Position numbers and translations under genes: made by a program. A model generated the notes under the pieces. It did no database searches. It was not told the DNA's origin and saw only the letters and a list, made by a program, of their open reading frames with translations. Shown piece after piece: positions 10,388 to 20,226 of a stretch of 64,000 bases of DNA; position 1 is the stretch's first letter, and each line of letters opens with the position of its first letter. This DNA comes from Botryosphaeria dothidea (Eukaryota > Ascomycota > Dothideomycetes > Botryosphaeriales > Botryosphaeriaceae): assembly GCA_011503125.2 (NCBI GenBank), contig WWBZ02000051.1, positions 3,782,001 to 3,846,000 of the forward strand, written 5' to 3'.

Positions 10388-12149
10388 TTATTTTTGCTGT
10401 GGACTTTCAATACGATTTGAGTTGCCATTCTGACCCCTCCTCTTCTCTTTCCAGTCCTTCATCAGGTCTGTGAGCTCCCACCATACCGATCCCCAGAGAT
10501 ATAGCACCAAGGCAACAACATAAAGAGGCAACACATCAAAAACGTTGACCCATTCCCTGTTGGAAGCAAGGATGGCGAAAGATTGCGTGGAGCCCACCCA
10601 CAAAGCGAACTCAAGGATGAGGATCCCTCGCGCCCCCGGAAGCTCAAAGACGGATTGATAACGCCATTCATCGCCGCTTATGTTGAGGATGTACTGCCAA
10701 AAGTAATTAGAGGAATGCTTGAGAAACATCCAGTCATAATCAATGGCGAACTCACTGGGACTGGAGGCTCAGCGTCAGGTGGCTCTTCGGCTGGCACGGG
10801 CTGAACGCTCGTAAGTTGCGTGGTTTCCTCCTTGGAGGCACCAGAGGAGCCTGAACACAGAGTCAATGATTCACTCAAGTCATATGTTGAACAGCAGCTC
10901 CGGAGGGAAAGACGTACCATTGAATCCATCGACGATTGCCAGCAAAGGTACGGCGAGTAACAACAAAGGCAGAAGCTGGCCGAATCCTGTAATGCTCCGG
11001 AAGCCCGCTGCGCCAAGCGTTTTTACCCTGTTTGAATTGAGGAGCTTGATGACCTGATTGATCCCGAATGACAGACCGAAGAGGAACCACACTATTTCGT
11101 AGAGAAAGGAATTCGACAGCTCATGCTGCACAGGCGACACCAACGAGGCGGCAATGATTATATGTGGAGGAAGGACGTTTCGCCATAGTCTGTTATTTAA
11201 TCTCCACTGAATAGTGCTGAAAGTCGCACGAGTCTTCTTCTCGGGTGGCGGATTGCAATCGAGACTGTAGAACTCGGCGCAGAGTCTCCATGGCCAGCTG
11301 CGTAGAGTCTTCCAGTGATGAGAGTAAAGACTGAACAGTCGGTTCGCGTACGCGACGGTAAGCCAGACAAGGAGAACCACAAGACTGAACACCTGACTCG
11401 GCTTTCCTGGAAGGATGTTGCTCCGTGTGCCATTGTTGGTGACGACGCAGCTGAAAGCGTACTCCCAATTTTGGCTGTAGGAAAGCCGCTCGGATTGGTT
11501 CAGAAACTCGGCGGAGACCAGGAGGACCATGAAGATGAGCATGATGAAGACCCTGCAGCCGAGCGCCCAGCGAAGATTCTCAAAGTAGCTGTGGAGGATG
11601 CTCAAGGTAGCAAGATGCGTTGTGGAGGAGAACCAGGCCATCGAGGTTGCAGTACGGAAGGAAACGACCGAGACGTCGCATGGCTCCGCGAAGACAGCCA
11701 CGAGGATGGCCGTGCCGGTGATGAGTTGTTGGTCACTCAATGCAAGGACGAATTGCTCGAGCGTCGACGCTCGCTTTTCCGCCTTAGCCAAGCTGGCCGC
11801 TTGCGTGAACGACGCGCTGGAGGATTGCCTTGAGAATGGCCTGCGAACCCACTGGCGGATCTTTCTCGAGCCTCTGAGGATTAGCTCATCAACATCATTG
11901 GTACGTGCTCCTGGCAAGCACTCCAGCAGATAGCCGGCGATGATGGACCCGATGGTGAGTCCGGCCGTTGTGATGAATGCCGCGAGCACCTGACATCGAC
12001 GGGTTAGTAGGTCATGGCAAGGAATCGATGTGGCTATATACTCCTCTGCCGAGTATATCGACATTCAAGGCGTCGATATTCCCAGGACACGGGCTCTTGC
12101 CGCAGTATTGCTGCATTGAGCGGCGGAGGGAGCTTGTAGAGTTATCCAT
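10388..12149 (-). CDS. multi-pass membrane protein, unknown function
   Basis: Four exons in minus order: 12149-12042, 11989-10918, 10850-10756 and 10693-10388. The introns are 52 nt (with a perfect CTACTAAC branch point), 67 nt (GTACGT donor) and 62 nt (GTGAGT donor). Phases match throughout and give 526 residues. Hydrophobic stretches occur near VLAAFITTAGLTIGSIIAG, VFIMLIFMVLLVSAEF, VFSLVVLLVWLTVAYA, IVWFLFGLSFG and LLPLLLLAVPLLAIVD, with more in the last exon (VLPLYVVALVLYLWG). A Pro/Glu-rich loop (about residues 400-425) precedes the last part. The C-terminus is basic. No transporter or enzyme signature is recognised; the pattern resembles the many fungal integral-membrane proteins of unknown role. 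Confidence 0.72.
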
Positions 12150-12560
12150 AGCGGGTCGAGAGCTGCAGCACGGGCGACAGAACGTGCGCTTACCTTGAAA
12201 GAGCCTTTATACGCTGGAGCTTATCATTTCAGCCGCTCACTGGGCTGACGTCTGGGGTGAATCATTGGTTCAGCCCAGGAGCTCACTAAGCATGTGGCGT
12301 CCTGCACGCGCGAATCCCCGCCCCCAAGTCGCGTCGAACAAGCACTGTCAAGCAACCACTAAGTGCTCGGCTTGTGTTGGAATGGACCGCATAATTGATT
12401 GGAGACGTTACACACGAGTCAGCATGGCAGCCGGAAGATGAGGTGAGGCATCGAAAGCTGAAGTGCAATGACGCGTGGTGTAGTACAGATAAATAGATAC
12501 AGGTTGACTCGTAATATTTTCGTCAGAACGGGTATCAAGAAATCATGAAAAAGCGTATAC
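12150..12560. other. intergenic spacer
   Basis: Upstream of the membrane-protein gene and downstream of the Zn2Cys6 regulator. No coding sequence is supportable. Confidence 0.4.
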
Positions 12561-14519
12561 TCATGAGGGAGAAAAGAAGTTGTTGTTGTTGTTGCTGTTG
12601 TTCAGAGGCTCGAAATCCATGGGCATCCAGATGTCGGCTGGCATCTCCTGGCCCTGCAAAACGCCGTTCAGATCTGGGGCTGCGCCGTTATCGACCGGCT
12701 GCATGTTCATTGAAGACGTCCAGGCGGCGGGTATCGGCACCTCGGAAGCTGCGTCGGGCTCGGTGCTGCGCCATCGATCCCATCCAAGAGCCCTTAGTCT
12801 AGTTAAAGCATAGGTAACCCACTCGCCCATCTTCGCCTTCATGCGCAGTTGCCATTCGAAATCTCTCATCAATCCCCGCAGCTCGTCTGATTCCTGCCTG
12901 GAGGTACTGGTGACGTTGAGGAGTCCAAGGAAGCAACCAAGCATGGTCACGCAGCTGCCAGCGGCAAAGGACCAAAATGATTCCATGTGTTCAGGCTGCA
13001 ATTGAGAAAGGAAGGTGGCAATGGTGCGTGCGCGCTGGACTTGGGTGTTTCGTAGGAACTGGATGAACTGCAGGTCAGTGGAGACGGGTGCTTCCTGGGC
13101 TGCCCAGAGTAACCTCCGGTGCACGGCCACTGTTGCAGCATGGTGGATGAGATGGAAGCAGCCGCTCGAACACAAGCGGCCGGTCTGGAAATAGCCCAAA
13201 CGAAGCTCGGGCGGAAGGCTCTTGAGAAGGTCGGCCAATTGATGGCCGAGTGGCTTGGACACCTCTAGTATTTGTGGGAGCGCGGCCAGCTCCTTCATGG
13301 CTCGGGCCGAGTAGAGGTCGTGATAAATGCGGGTACAGATGATGGCGAGACGCGCTGTTTCGATGAACATGGCCTTGCCGTCCTCAATGCTGGGCTGCTC
13401 TCCCGAGTCTTCGTCCTGGGGCCCTTCGGAGAAGTCGGCAGGCTCCAACATCCTCATGGCCCAGTCGGAAAGATGGATCAGCGGGTGGGTTCCGAGGGTC
13501 AGGGCGGAAAAGGTGTCTTGCATGACGAGGGCCCATGCCAGGCGCTTGCGCAGGCCACGCTCCCACAGCGGAATGGCCCAGTCGGAGCAGTCCAGGTGCA
13601 GGCCAAAGTGCTGGCCGAGGGAAATCAGCGAAGCGGTGAAGGCGGAGATGATGGCGTTGTTGGGTGCCAGCGGGTTCTGGTGGCGCTGGAGCAGCAGCAG
13701 GCCGGCCTGGATGGTGTTGAGACGCGGGCGGCGGAAGGCCTCCTGCACGGCGCGGTGGGCGACATCAGCGAGGGCAACTTCGTCGATCTTCTCCTGCAGG
13801 ATGAGGTTCTCGTCGTACATCCACCACTTGGCAGCCAGACAGTAGACCGAGGCCAGCAGCGGCGGCGTGATCTCGCGGTAGGTGCGGTGGTACTTCTCGA
13901 CGAAGACCTCCTTGTGCAGGATGGGGAAGGAGGGATGCACGATGCGGAAGTACAGCTTGACCAGGGTGGGGCCATGGGGCCTGACAAGGGCCTCGACGTC
14001 ATCGATGCTCACCTGGTCGCGGTCGCGGGGCGGGGCGGAGGCCGAGTCCGGGGTCATCCGGAAGAGCACATCGTCGTGGACGCGGCGCAGCTGGACGCGC
14101 GGGATGACGTGCGGAGCGGCGGACGAGGAGTGCAGGTCGTGCTTGAGCAGGAGCCAGTCGTGCTCGCCCTGGGGCCCGATGTAGGCGGAGAAGCGGCTCT
14201 TCTCGAGGCCCAGCGTCTCGGTCAGGAGCGAGCCGCGCGGGTAGTCGAACGAGGTCGAGGGCGGCAGGTCGGGGCGGGCCGCGGGCGACTGGGCGCTGTC
14301 GGTGGACGAGGCGCGGCGCACGGGATGGTGGTGATGGTCGGCGGAGGACTGCTGCAGGGCGGAGCGGCTCTGGGGAGGGCGGCGTTTGGGCGGCGGCGGC
14401 TCCAGGAATGTGCACTCGCGCACGCCGAGCGCCTGGCACGTCAGGCACAGCGCGCCGCCCTCGGGGAAGACGCAGCGCTGCTTGCGGCGGCGGCAGACGT
14501 CACAGGCTCTGCCGGGCAT
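12561..14519 (-). CDS. Zn(II)2Cys6 transcription factor
   Basis: Single exon of 652 residues from the Met at 14519. The open frame extends further upstream, but the zinc cluster begins three residues after this Met. The binuclear cluster is complete: six Cys spaced C-X2-C-X6-C-X8-C-X2-C-X7-C (starting RACDVCRRRKQRC). A basic Pro-rich linker and a His run follow. The middle is a fungal-specific regulatory (Fungal_trans) domain that includes YFRIVHPSFPILHKEVF and VYCLAAKWW. The C-terminal acidic tail ends in an Asn run encoded by a TTG/GTT microsatellite (about 12579-12600). It probably binds CGG-containing sites in the nucleus. The head-to-head position 320 bp from the fused hydrolase gene suggests it regulates that gene, which is an inference from layout. 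Confidence 0.9.
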   Translation of the reverse strand: MPGRACDVCRRRKQRCVFPEGGALCLTCQALGVRECTFLEPPPPKRRPPQSRSALQQSSADHHHHPVRRASSTDSAQSPAARPDLPPSTSFDYPRGSLLTETLGLEKSRFSAYIGPQGEHDWLLLKHDLHSSSAAPHVIPRVQLRRVHDDVLFRMTPDSASAPPRDRDQVSIDDVEALVRPHGPTLVKLYFRIVHPSFPILHKEVFVEKYHRTYREITPPLLASVYCLAAKWWMYDENLILQEKIDEVALADVAHRAVQEAFRRPRLNTIQAGLLLLQRHQNPLAPNNAIISAFTASLISLGQHFGLHLDCSDWAIPLWERGLRKRLAWALVMQDTFSALTLGTHPLIHLSDWAMRMLEPADFSEGPQDEDSGEQPSIEDGKAMFIETARLAIICTRIYHDLYSARAMKELAALPQILEVSKPLGHQLADLLKSLPPELRLGYFQTGRLCSSGCFHLIHHAATVAVHRRLLWAAQEAPVSTDLQFIQFLRNTQVQRARTIATFLSQLQPEHMESFWSFAAGSCVTMLGCFLGLLNVTSTSRQESDELRGLMRDFEWQLRMKAKMGEWVTYALTRLRALGWDRWRSTEPDAASEVPIPAAWTSSMNMQPVDNGAAPDLNGVLQGQEMPADIWMPMDFEPLNNSNNNNNFFSPS

Positions 14520-14838
14520 GACAAAATTAGAGACGGTGTGGGGGGAGGAGGCGGGGGGGCGAAAAGGATCAATCGTGCCACTTGACGCTGCGCCGCGCCC
14601 GAGGAGCACTGCGCGCCGCCCGATGTCGGTTCTGCGCTCTTTAAGGCCTATCGCTGGCTGGGGCCGCGGGACGCTTCCGCCGGCCGCGGGGGATGCTCCC
14701 GCTACGCGCATACAAGAGTGCGCCAGCCCAAAGTATGTGGCCGGGGCCTGTTTCGCATCGATTCTGGACTCGCCCCAAAGAGGACCGAATGGCATTGTGA
14801 GCAGGAACGACGCTCCGCTCGCACTGTTCTCGCCCACC
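14520..14838. promoter_or_regulatory. bidirectional promoter, regulator / fused hydrolase
   Basis: GC-rich 319-bp region shared by two divergent genes. It contains CGG/CCG-rich palindromic sequence around 14679-14691 (CCGCCGGCCGCGG), the kind of site Zn2Cys6 proteins bind. One GATA-type site lies on the minus strand near 14648-14653 (CGATAG read on the minus strand), compatible with AreA-type nitrogen control. Both assignments are by eye only. Confidence 0.45.
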
Positions 14839-17010
14839 ATGGCTGCGGCCCTGGAAACGCCGCCCAACTCGTCTCCCTCGCCGCCGCCTCGCCCTCCCCA
14901 TGGCAGTGGTGCGCCCGCGCTGGCCTTCGCGGCCGAGCCCTACGCCTTTGCCTTCGCCCCGCGCAAGGTTGCGCTGCTGCTGATTGACATGCAGCGCGAC
15001 TTTCTGCTGAAGGACGGCTTTGGACACATCCAGGCGGGCGACGCGGGCGTCGACGCGGTGCAGCGCACCATTGCGCCCGCCGCCGCCGTGCTCAGCACCT
15101 TCCGCGAGTGCGGCCTCGCCGTGGTGCACACGCGCGAAGGCCATAGGCCTGATCTGCGAGACTGCCCAGCCACGAAGCTTGTGCGCCAGGCGCGCGCCCC
15201 CAAGACTCGCCACGGCGCCGTCATTGGCGATGCCGCCCCAATGGGCAGGCTCCTCACGCGCGGCGAGTATGGCCACGACCTTGTTGACGAGCTGCAGCCC
15301 CTGCCCGGCGAGCTCGTCGTCGACAAGCCCGGCAAGGGCTCCTTCTTCTCCACCTCCCTCCACGAACACCTCGTCGACCGCGCCATCACCCACCTCGTCG
15401 TCGCCGGCGTCACTGTCGAGTGCTGCGTCACCACCACCGTCCGCGAGGCCAACGACCGCGGCTTCGACTGCTGCATTCTGCGTGACTGCACTGACGGCTT
15501 CGTGCCCGCCTTCAAGCATGCTTCGCTTGATATGATCCACTTCTCCGAGGGCCTCTTCGGCTTCGTCGCCTCGTCTGCCCCCCTGCTCGACACGCTGAGC
15601 ACCTACACCGAGTCCCTGAAGTCGCCGTCTTCATCCACCTGGGACGGCGCGCTGGACATTGAGTCTCTGCGCCGTGCTTACCAAGCTGGCCTGTCGCCTG
15701 TTGCTGTGGTCGGAACTGTTCTGGAGCGCATTGAGAAGGGCGCTCATGACAATCCCTACGTTTGGATCAATGTGGTTAACAAGGAGGCCCTCCTTGCTCA
15801 GGCTGAATACCTCGCCGCTCACCACAACCAGCACTTGCCGCTGTATGGTATCCCCTTTGCCGTAAAGGACAACATCGATGTTGCCGGCCTCCCTACCACC
15901 GCTGCCTGCCCAGCCTTCAGCTATACCCCGTCCAAGCATGCCACTGTCATCCAGAAGCTTGTCGCCGCCGGCGCCATCGTCATTGGCAAGACCAACATGG
16001 ATCAATTCGCAACCGGCTTGGTGGGCGTTCGCTCCCCGTATGGGGCCTGCCATTCCGTATACTCGGGTAACCACATCTCTGGCGGATCCAGCTCCGGTTC
16101 CGCCGTCGCCGTCGCGCTGGAGCAAGTTTCCTTTGCCCTCGGCACGGATACGGCCGGATCAGGCCGGGTCCCAGCCGCCTTGAACGGGATTGTCGGCCTC
16201 AAGCCGTCCAAAGGAACGGTTTCCACCCATGGTGTTGTCCCGGCATGCAAGACGCTCGACTGCGTCTCTGTCTTTGCAAAGAACCTCGACGATGCAGAAT
16301 GTGCATGGCTGGTTGCCAAAGGCTTCGACGCATTGGACCCGTACGCACGCTCCTCCCGGCCCGTGAGCGCCCTCTCGAACAGGGCTCTTCTCCAGCCTGA
16401 GAGCACTTACACGTATGCACTTCCATCCGACGATCTTCTCGAGAAGCACCTCTCCCCCGAGTACCTCAAAGCTTTTGCGAAAGTTCGGGATGCCATCAGC
16501 AAACTAAACCATGCCCACGAAGTTTCTTTTGATTTCCAGTCTTACCTTTCCGCTTCTGACCTTGTTTACAAGGGCGCCCACGTCGCCGAAAGAGCTTCCG
16601 CTCTGCGTGACTTTGTTCAGCAACCCGCAAAGCGCGCAGCCCTCCTCCCCATCACCCGCCAGATTTTCGACTCGGCCTTCACCATGAACGCTGCAGACGC
16701 TTTTACGGACCTCCGAAGGGCCAGCGAGCTCACGCGTATCATGGAAATCGAATTTGACAAGTGCGATGTCGTCATCATGCCCACAGCTCCCAGACATCCC
16801 ACTTTCCTTGAAGTCGAGAAGGATCCATGCGGGCCAAATCTGGAAATGGGTGTCTTTGCCAGCGCTGTGAACGTTCTTGATCTGTCGGCCGTGGCCATTC
16901 CTGCTGGCTTGATCGACGGAATGCCATTCGGCATCTCCCTCGTTGGTCCTCCATTCCGAGAAGGCGTGCTCCTCGAGGTTGCCAGGCGCTTGACGGCGCT
17001 TTTGCCATGA
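14839..17010 (+). CDS. isochorismatase-amidase fusion, biuret/allophanate hydrolase-like
   Basis: Single-exon 723-residue bifunctional protein. The start was chosen at 14839 because the upstream frame lacks homology and overlaps the divergent promoter. Residues about 42-265 form an isochorismatase-family Cys hydrolase. Asp50 (LLLIDMQRDF), Lys163 (DKPGKGSF) and Cys196 (VTVECCVTTTVREAND) make the triad. HTREGHRPDL and LTRGEYGHDL resemble bacterial biuret hydrolase (BiuH) much more than RutB. Residues about 280-723 form an amidase-signature domain with Lys343 (AVKDNID), cis-Ser417 (SGGSSSGSA) and nucleophile Ser441 (GTDTAGSGRVPAA), closest by eye to allophanate hydrolase (AtzF/Dur1 type). The predicted route is biuret to allophanate to ammonia and CO2. 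The AtzF C-terminal domain is absent. Other ureide or amide substrates remain possible. Confidence 0.85.
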   Translation: MAAALETPPNSSPSPPPRPPHGSGAPALAFAAEPYAFAFAPRKVALLLIDMQRDFLLKDGFGHIQAGDAGVDAVQRTIAPAAAVLSTFRECGLAVVHTREGHRPDLRDCPATKLVRQARAPKTRHGAVIGDAAPMGRLLTRGEYGHDLVDELQPLPGELVVDKPGKGSFFSTSLHEHLVDRAITHLVVAGVTVECCVTTTVREANDRGFDCCILRDCTDGFVPAFKHASLDMIHFSEGLFGFVASSAPLLDTLSTYTESLKSPSSSTWDGALDIESLRRAYQAGLSPVAVVGTVLERIEKGAHDNPYVWINVVNKEALLAQAEYLAAHHNQHLPLYGIPFAVKDNIDVAGLPTTAACPAFSYTPSKHATVIQKLVAAGAIVIGKTNMDQFATGLVGVRSPYGACHSVYSGNHISGGSSSGSAVAVALEQVSFALGTDTAGSGRVPAALNGIVGLKPSKGTVSTHGVVPACKTLDCVSVFAKNLDDAECAWLVAKGFDALDPYARSSRPVSALSNRALLQPESTYTYALPSDDLLEKHLSPEYLKAFAKVRDAISKLNHAHEVSFDFQSYLSASDLVYKGAHVAERASALRDFVQQPAKRAALLPITRQIFDSAFTMNAADAFTDLRRASELTRIMEIEFDKCDVVIMPTAPRHPTFLEVEKDPCGPNLEMGVFASAVNVLDLSAVAIPAGLIDGMPFGISLVGPPFREGVLLEVARRLTALLP

Positions 17011-18278
17011 AGAGCGCTCTGGTAATGCACGGCTATCGCATTATTCAGCGGGCGTTCAACTCAGATATCCATTTTTTTTTTTTGTTGTTCGTGTTCGTGG
17101 TGGAGGCGCTTTTAGTGTTCTGAATGCCTGCATGCATTTCGGATGTTTGAGACGCGCATGGATCCTAGTTCTGTACATATGCAGAGAATACCGCTCTTCG
17201 CCGTTAAGCGCCTACTACAGTTCTTCCGGGATGATGGCGTTCCGGGAGCCCGTCAGACTCGATCCGGTCGAATCCCAAACGCTCAATCCGAAGTTTATTC
17301 CTTTGAGAGGCCCATCGTCATGCCTCCACCTAAAAATATTTCCGTGCGTGCCTCACATCACTTCTGTCGAAACCAATTACCCGGATCCCGCCACTTCTTC
17401 CCCTCAGCGATACCACACAACCCCGTTCCACCATTGTCGGCGCTACATCAACCCACATACTCCTCCACTTCGAAGCGAGACAAGTGCCATGGCCGCTATC
17501 GACAGTGACTCGCAGTCCCGAGGTGCCAGGCCGCGGCCCCCTCTTTCGTTTCCTTATCGCCCCGGATATTCCGCGCGCTCTCATTGGTCCACTGACCAGG
17601 GATCTCCCTTTCTGGTGGAGAGATACAATACGATTACTACCCCGGTCGCTCCTCGACACACAAGTCAGGGTCCCGCGGGGAAGTGGCATTCCGCCCTATC
17701 GACGTCCCGACAGCTGCCAAAAACTTTGTGTCGACGACTTTCCTTTCAATCATTCGACCTCCAGACACATGATATCTCTGTCCACTGCTCGTCGATTGCG
17801 GGGTCCGTGGTAGAGAGGAGAGACATATGAACAGTGGACTGCCATTGCTCCGCTTGCTGTCTCAGTGACCACCTGCGCCCGAATATCCCTTCACTGCAGG
17901 CTACCTGGCCACACCCCTCAGTCAGGCACAAGCACCACTTGTTTGGTCAAACACCCGACGCCACACTTGCGCTAAGATCTGCTTGCCACGACGCTGTCTG
18001 CTGTCACCTGGCTAGCCCCAACACCATTCGTCTCGAGGCCCTAGCGTGCGCCAGATTCCTGTTGACTACCACCCGCGCACCTGCTACAACCGCGCGCCCA
18101 TCAAAGTTTCTATAGAACGCCCAGACTCGTACCGGAGCCCCGCTTCCCGAGCGTTCAGCAAATCGAAAGTCAGACCGCGGACGGAATTCCGCGTTCCCTC
18201 TACGGCGGCTGGATCGCCCTGCCGATCAAACCCGGAACATTAAATGGTAAGCTACCCGGAAAGGCTAAAGTCGACAAG
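17011..18278. other. intergenic region
   Basis: 1.27 kb between two co-directional genes. A plus-strand frame at 17132-17830 has no recognisable domain and reads as low-complexity chance sequence. A T-run lies near 17072-17081, downstream of the hydrolase stop. Confidence 0.45.
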
Positions 18279-20226
18279 ATGCGCTTTCATGTCAGCACGG
18301 CCTCGACCAAGCAATGGGCAAAAGGCAAAGCTGCCACCGCCAAGAGGAGGTTGACATCTCGGCATGCCTGGGTATTGGAGAAGCAAGCGTCAACCTTTGC
18401 GCCGCCGGACACGTGGACCAACATTGACAACGATGTCACGCCGGTGGAAAGGAGGATTTGGGGTGGATGGAGTATCATCGGGTACTGGGTAAGCACTGCA
18501 GGCACTTGCTCGTTATTTCTCGTCATTTTATTTGTTTTATCAGTCAACATTTCTTTTGTCGTCACAGTGCAATGCCATACCTCAAGCGCTCTCAGAATGC
18601 CACCATGCTACTCCAATGGGATTCCACGATCCATGCCCAACCACCACGATGCTGACCAAAACACCAGATGTCCGACATCCTCTCCTCGCAATCCTGGGCC
18701 GGCGCCAGCGCCATCATCTCGGTCGGGCTGACCTGGCGCGAAGCCCTGGTCTGCCTCATCATCGGCACGACCATCATCGCCATCCCGCTCTGCCTCAACG
18801 GCTCCGTCGGCGCCAAGCTGCACGTGCCCTACGCCATCGCCGCGCGCTCGTCGTTCGGCTACCTCTTCGCGCGCGTGCCGGTGGTGATCCGGATGGTGAC
18901 GGCGCTCTTCTGGCACGCGATCCAGACGTACAGCGGCGCGACGGCCATGACGCAGGTCATCCGCGCCGTGTGGCCCGCCTACCTGGCCATCCCCAACCGC
19001 CTGCCCGCCAGCGCCGGCATCACGACCCAGCAGATGGTCAGCCACCTCGTCTTCTGGCTCGTGCAGTTCCCCGTGCTGCTGATCCCGCCGCACAGGCTCA
19101 AGCCCTTCTTCCTCTTCAAGGCCGTCTACGTGACGCTGGCCGCCGTCGCGACCGTCATCGGCATGTGCGTCAAGGCGGGCGGCAGCGGCGACATCTGGCA
19201 GCAGGAGGCGCGCTTCAGCGGCGCCGAGCGGAGCTGGTTGATCCTGTACTTCATGAGCTCGTTGACGGGCAGCTGGGCGACCATGGCGACGAACGTGGCG
19301 GATTATACGCGGTACCTGAGGAAGAGCGACCACGTCTGGTTGCAGGCCATGTTGATGCCTGGCATCAGCACCTTCATCGGCGTCATGGGCATTATCGCCA
19401 CCAGTGCGAGCAAGGTCGTTTACGGAGGTGAGTGATGGCCATCTTGTGCAGACAGTAGACAATGCGGATGCTGACACGTTTGAAGAATATATTTGGGACC
19501 CGATACAGCTTGCTGGCAGGTGGGATGGTCCTGGAGGACGTGCTGCGGCATTCTTCGTCGGGATTGCCTGGTGTGTGGCTCAGATTGGCGTCAATGTTTC
19601 CGCGAACGTCATCAGCTGCGCCAACGACATGACCAGCTTGTGCCCAAAGTATATCAACATACGGCGCGGAGCGGTCATCACGACCATCATCGGGTGAGAT
19701 TATCGTTAGAAAACGCAAAAGCACGAGGCGCTGACACATCTACAGCGGGTGGATCATGGTCCCTTGGAAAATCGTCAGTTCAGCATCAAGCCTCATCAAC
19801 TTCATGAGCGCGCTGGCTGTCTTCCTCGCCCCCATCGCCGCCCTTCTCGCAGCCGACTTCTGGGTGGTCAAGCGTCAGGCAATCGATGTCCCGGCGCTGT
19901 ACCGTCCACACGACCGATACCACTATTGGAAAGGCGGCAATTGGAGGGCGATCGTGGCCATGGTGGTGTCACTCGGTCCAAACATGCCGGGCCTGATCCA
20001 CAACGTGAACGACTCGATCGACATCGGCGGCGCATCCAAGATCTACAACTTCAACTATCTCTGGGGCTTCACCAGCGCCTTCGTGCTTTATTCAGTCTTC
20101 TCGTTCGTGTTTCCCGCGAGAGAAACCATCATATCCAAAACGATCAACGATTCCGTCGAGATCTCATCTGACAGCGGAGGTGAAAAGGGAGAGGTACGAG
20201 CCAGGGTAGAGACGAGGGTGGTCTAG
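18279..20226 (+). CDS. NCS1 family nucleobase/ureide permease
   Basis: Four exons: 18279-18488, 18668-19427, 19486-19693 and 19746-20226. Introns are 179, 58 and 52 nt and all phases match, giving 552 residues. The fold is that of the nucleobase:cation symporter-1 (Fur/Dal4/Fui1) family. The N-terminal cytosolic motif is WTNIDNDVTPVERRIWGGWS, followed by the TM1 region SDILSSQSWAGASAIISVGL, then LHVPYAIAARSSFGY and ALFWHAIQTYSG. The later loop has NVADYTRYLR, and the C-terminal part has AADFWVVKRQ and YRPHDRYHYW. NCS1 proteins import uracil, uridine, allantoin, purines or thiamine at the plasma membrane; the substrate cannot be read here. Its place after the fused hydrolase suggests uptake of that enzyme's substrate or a related nitrogen source. 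Confidence 0.9.

Noticed and set aside
13272..14585. 437-residue plus-strand open frame
   Set aside because: It is antisense to the Zn2Cys6 regulator, has GC-driven composition (Gly/Arg/Val-rich) and no domain; the minus-strand gene is unambiguous.
14386..14838. N-terminal extension of the fused hydrolase by 151 residues
   Set aside because: The frame is open by chance; the region overlaps the divergent promoter and the first coding exon of the regulator and shows no homology.
14519..14867. N-terminal extension of the Zn2Cys6 regulator to 768 residues
   Set aside because: It would overlap the start of the hydrolase gene; the zinc cluster begins right after the Met at 14519.
14641..15602. 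Long minus-strand frames opposite the fused hydrolase
   Set aside because: They are shadows of a GC-rich coding sequence with strong third-position bias.
17132..17830. 232-residue plus-strand ORF in the hydrolase-permease spacer
   Set aside because: No domain, no supporting splice or composition signal, and alternative frames look equally random.
18532..19477. Long frames overlapping the NCS1 permease on both strands
   Set aside because: Arg/His/Ala-rich shadows of the permease exons.
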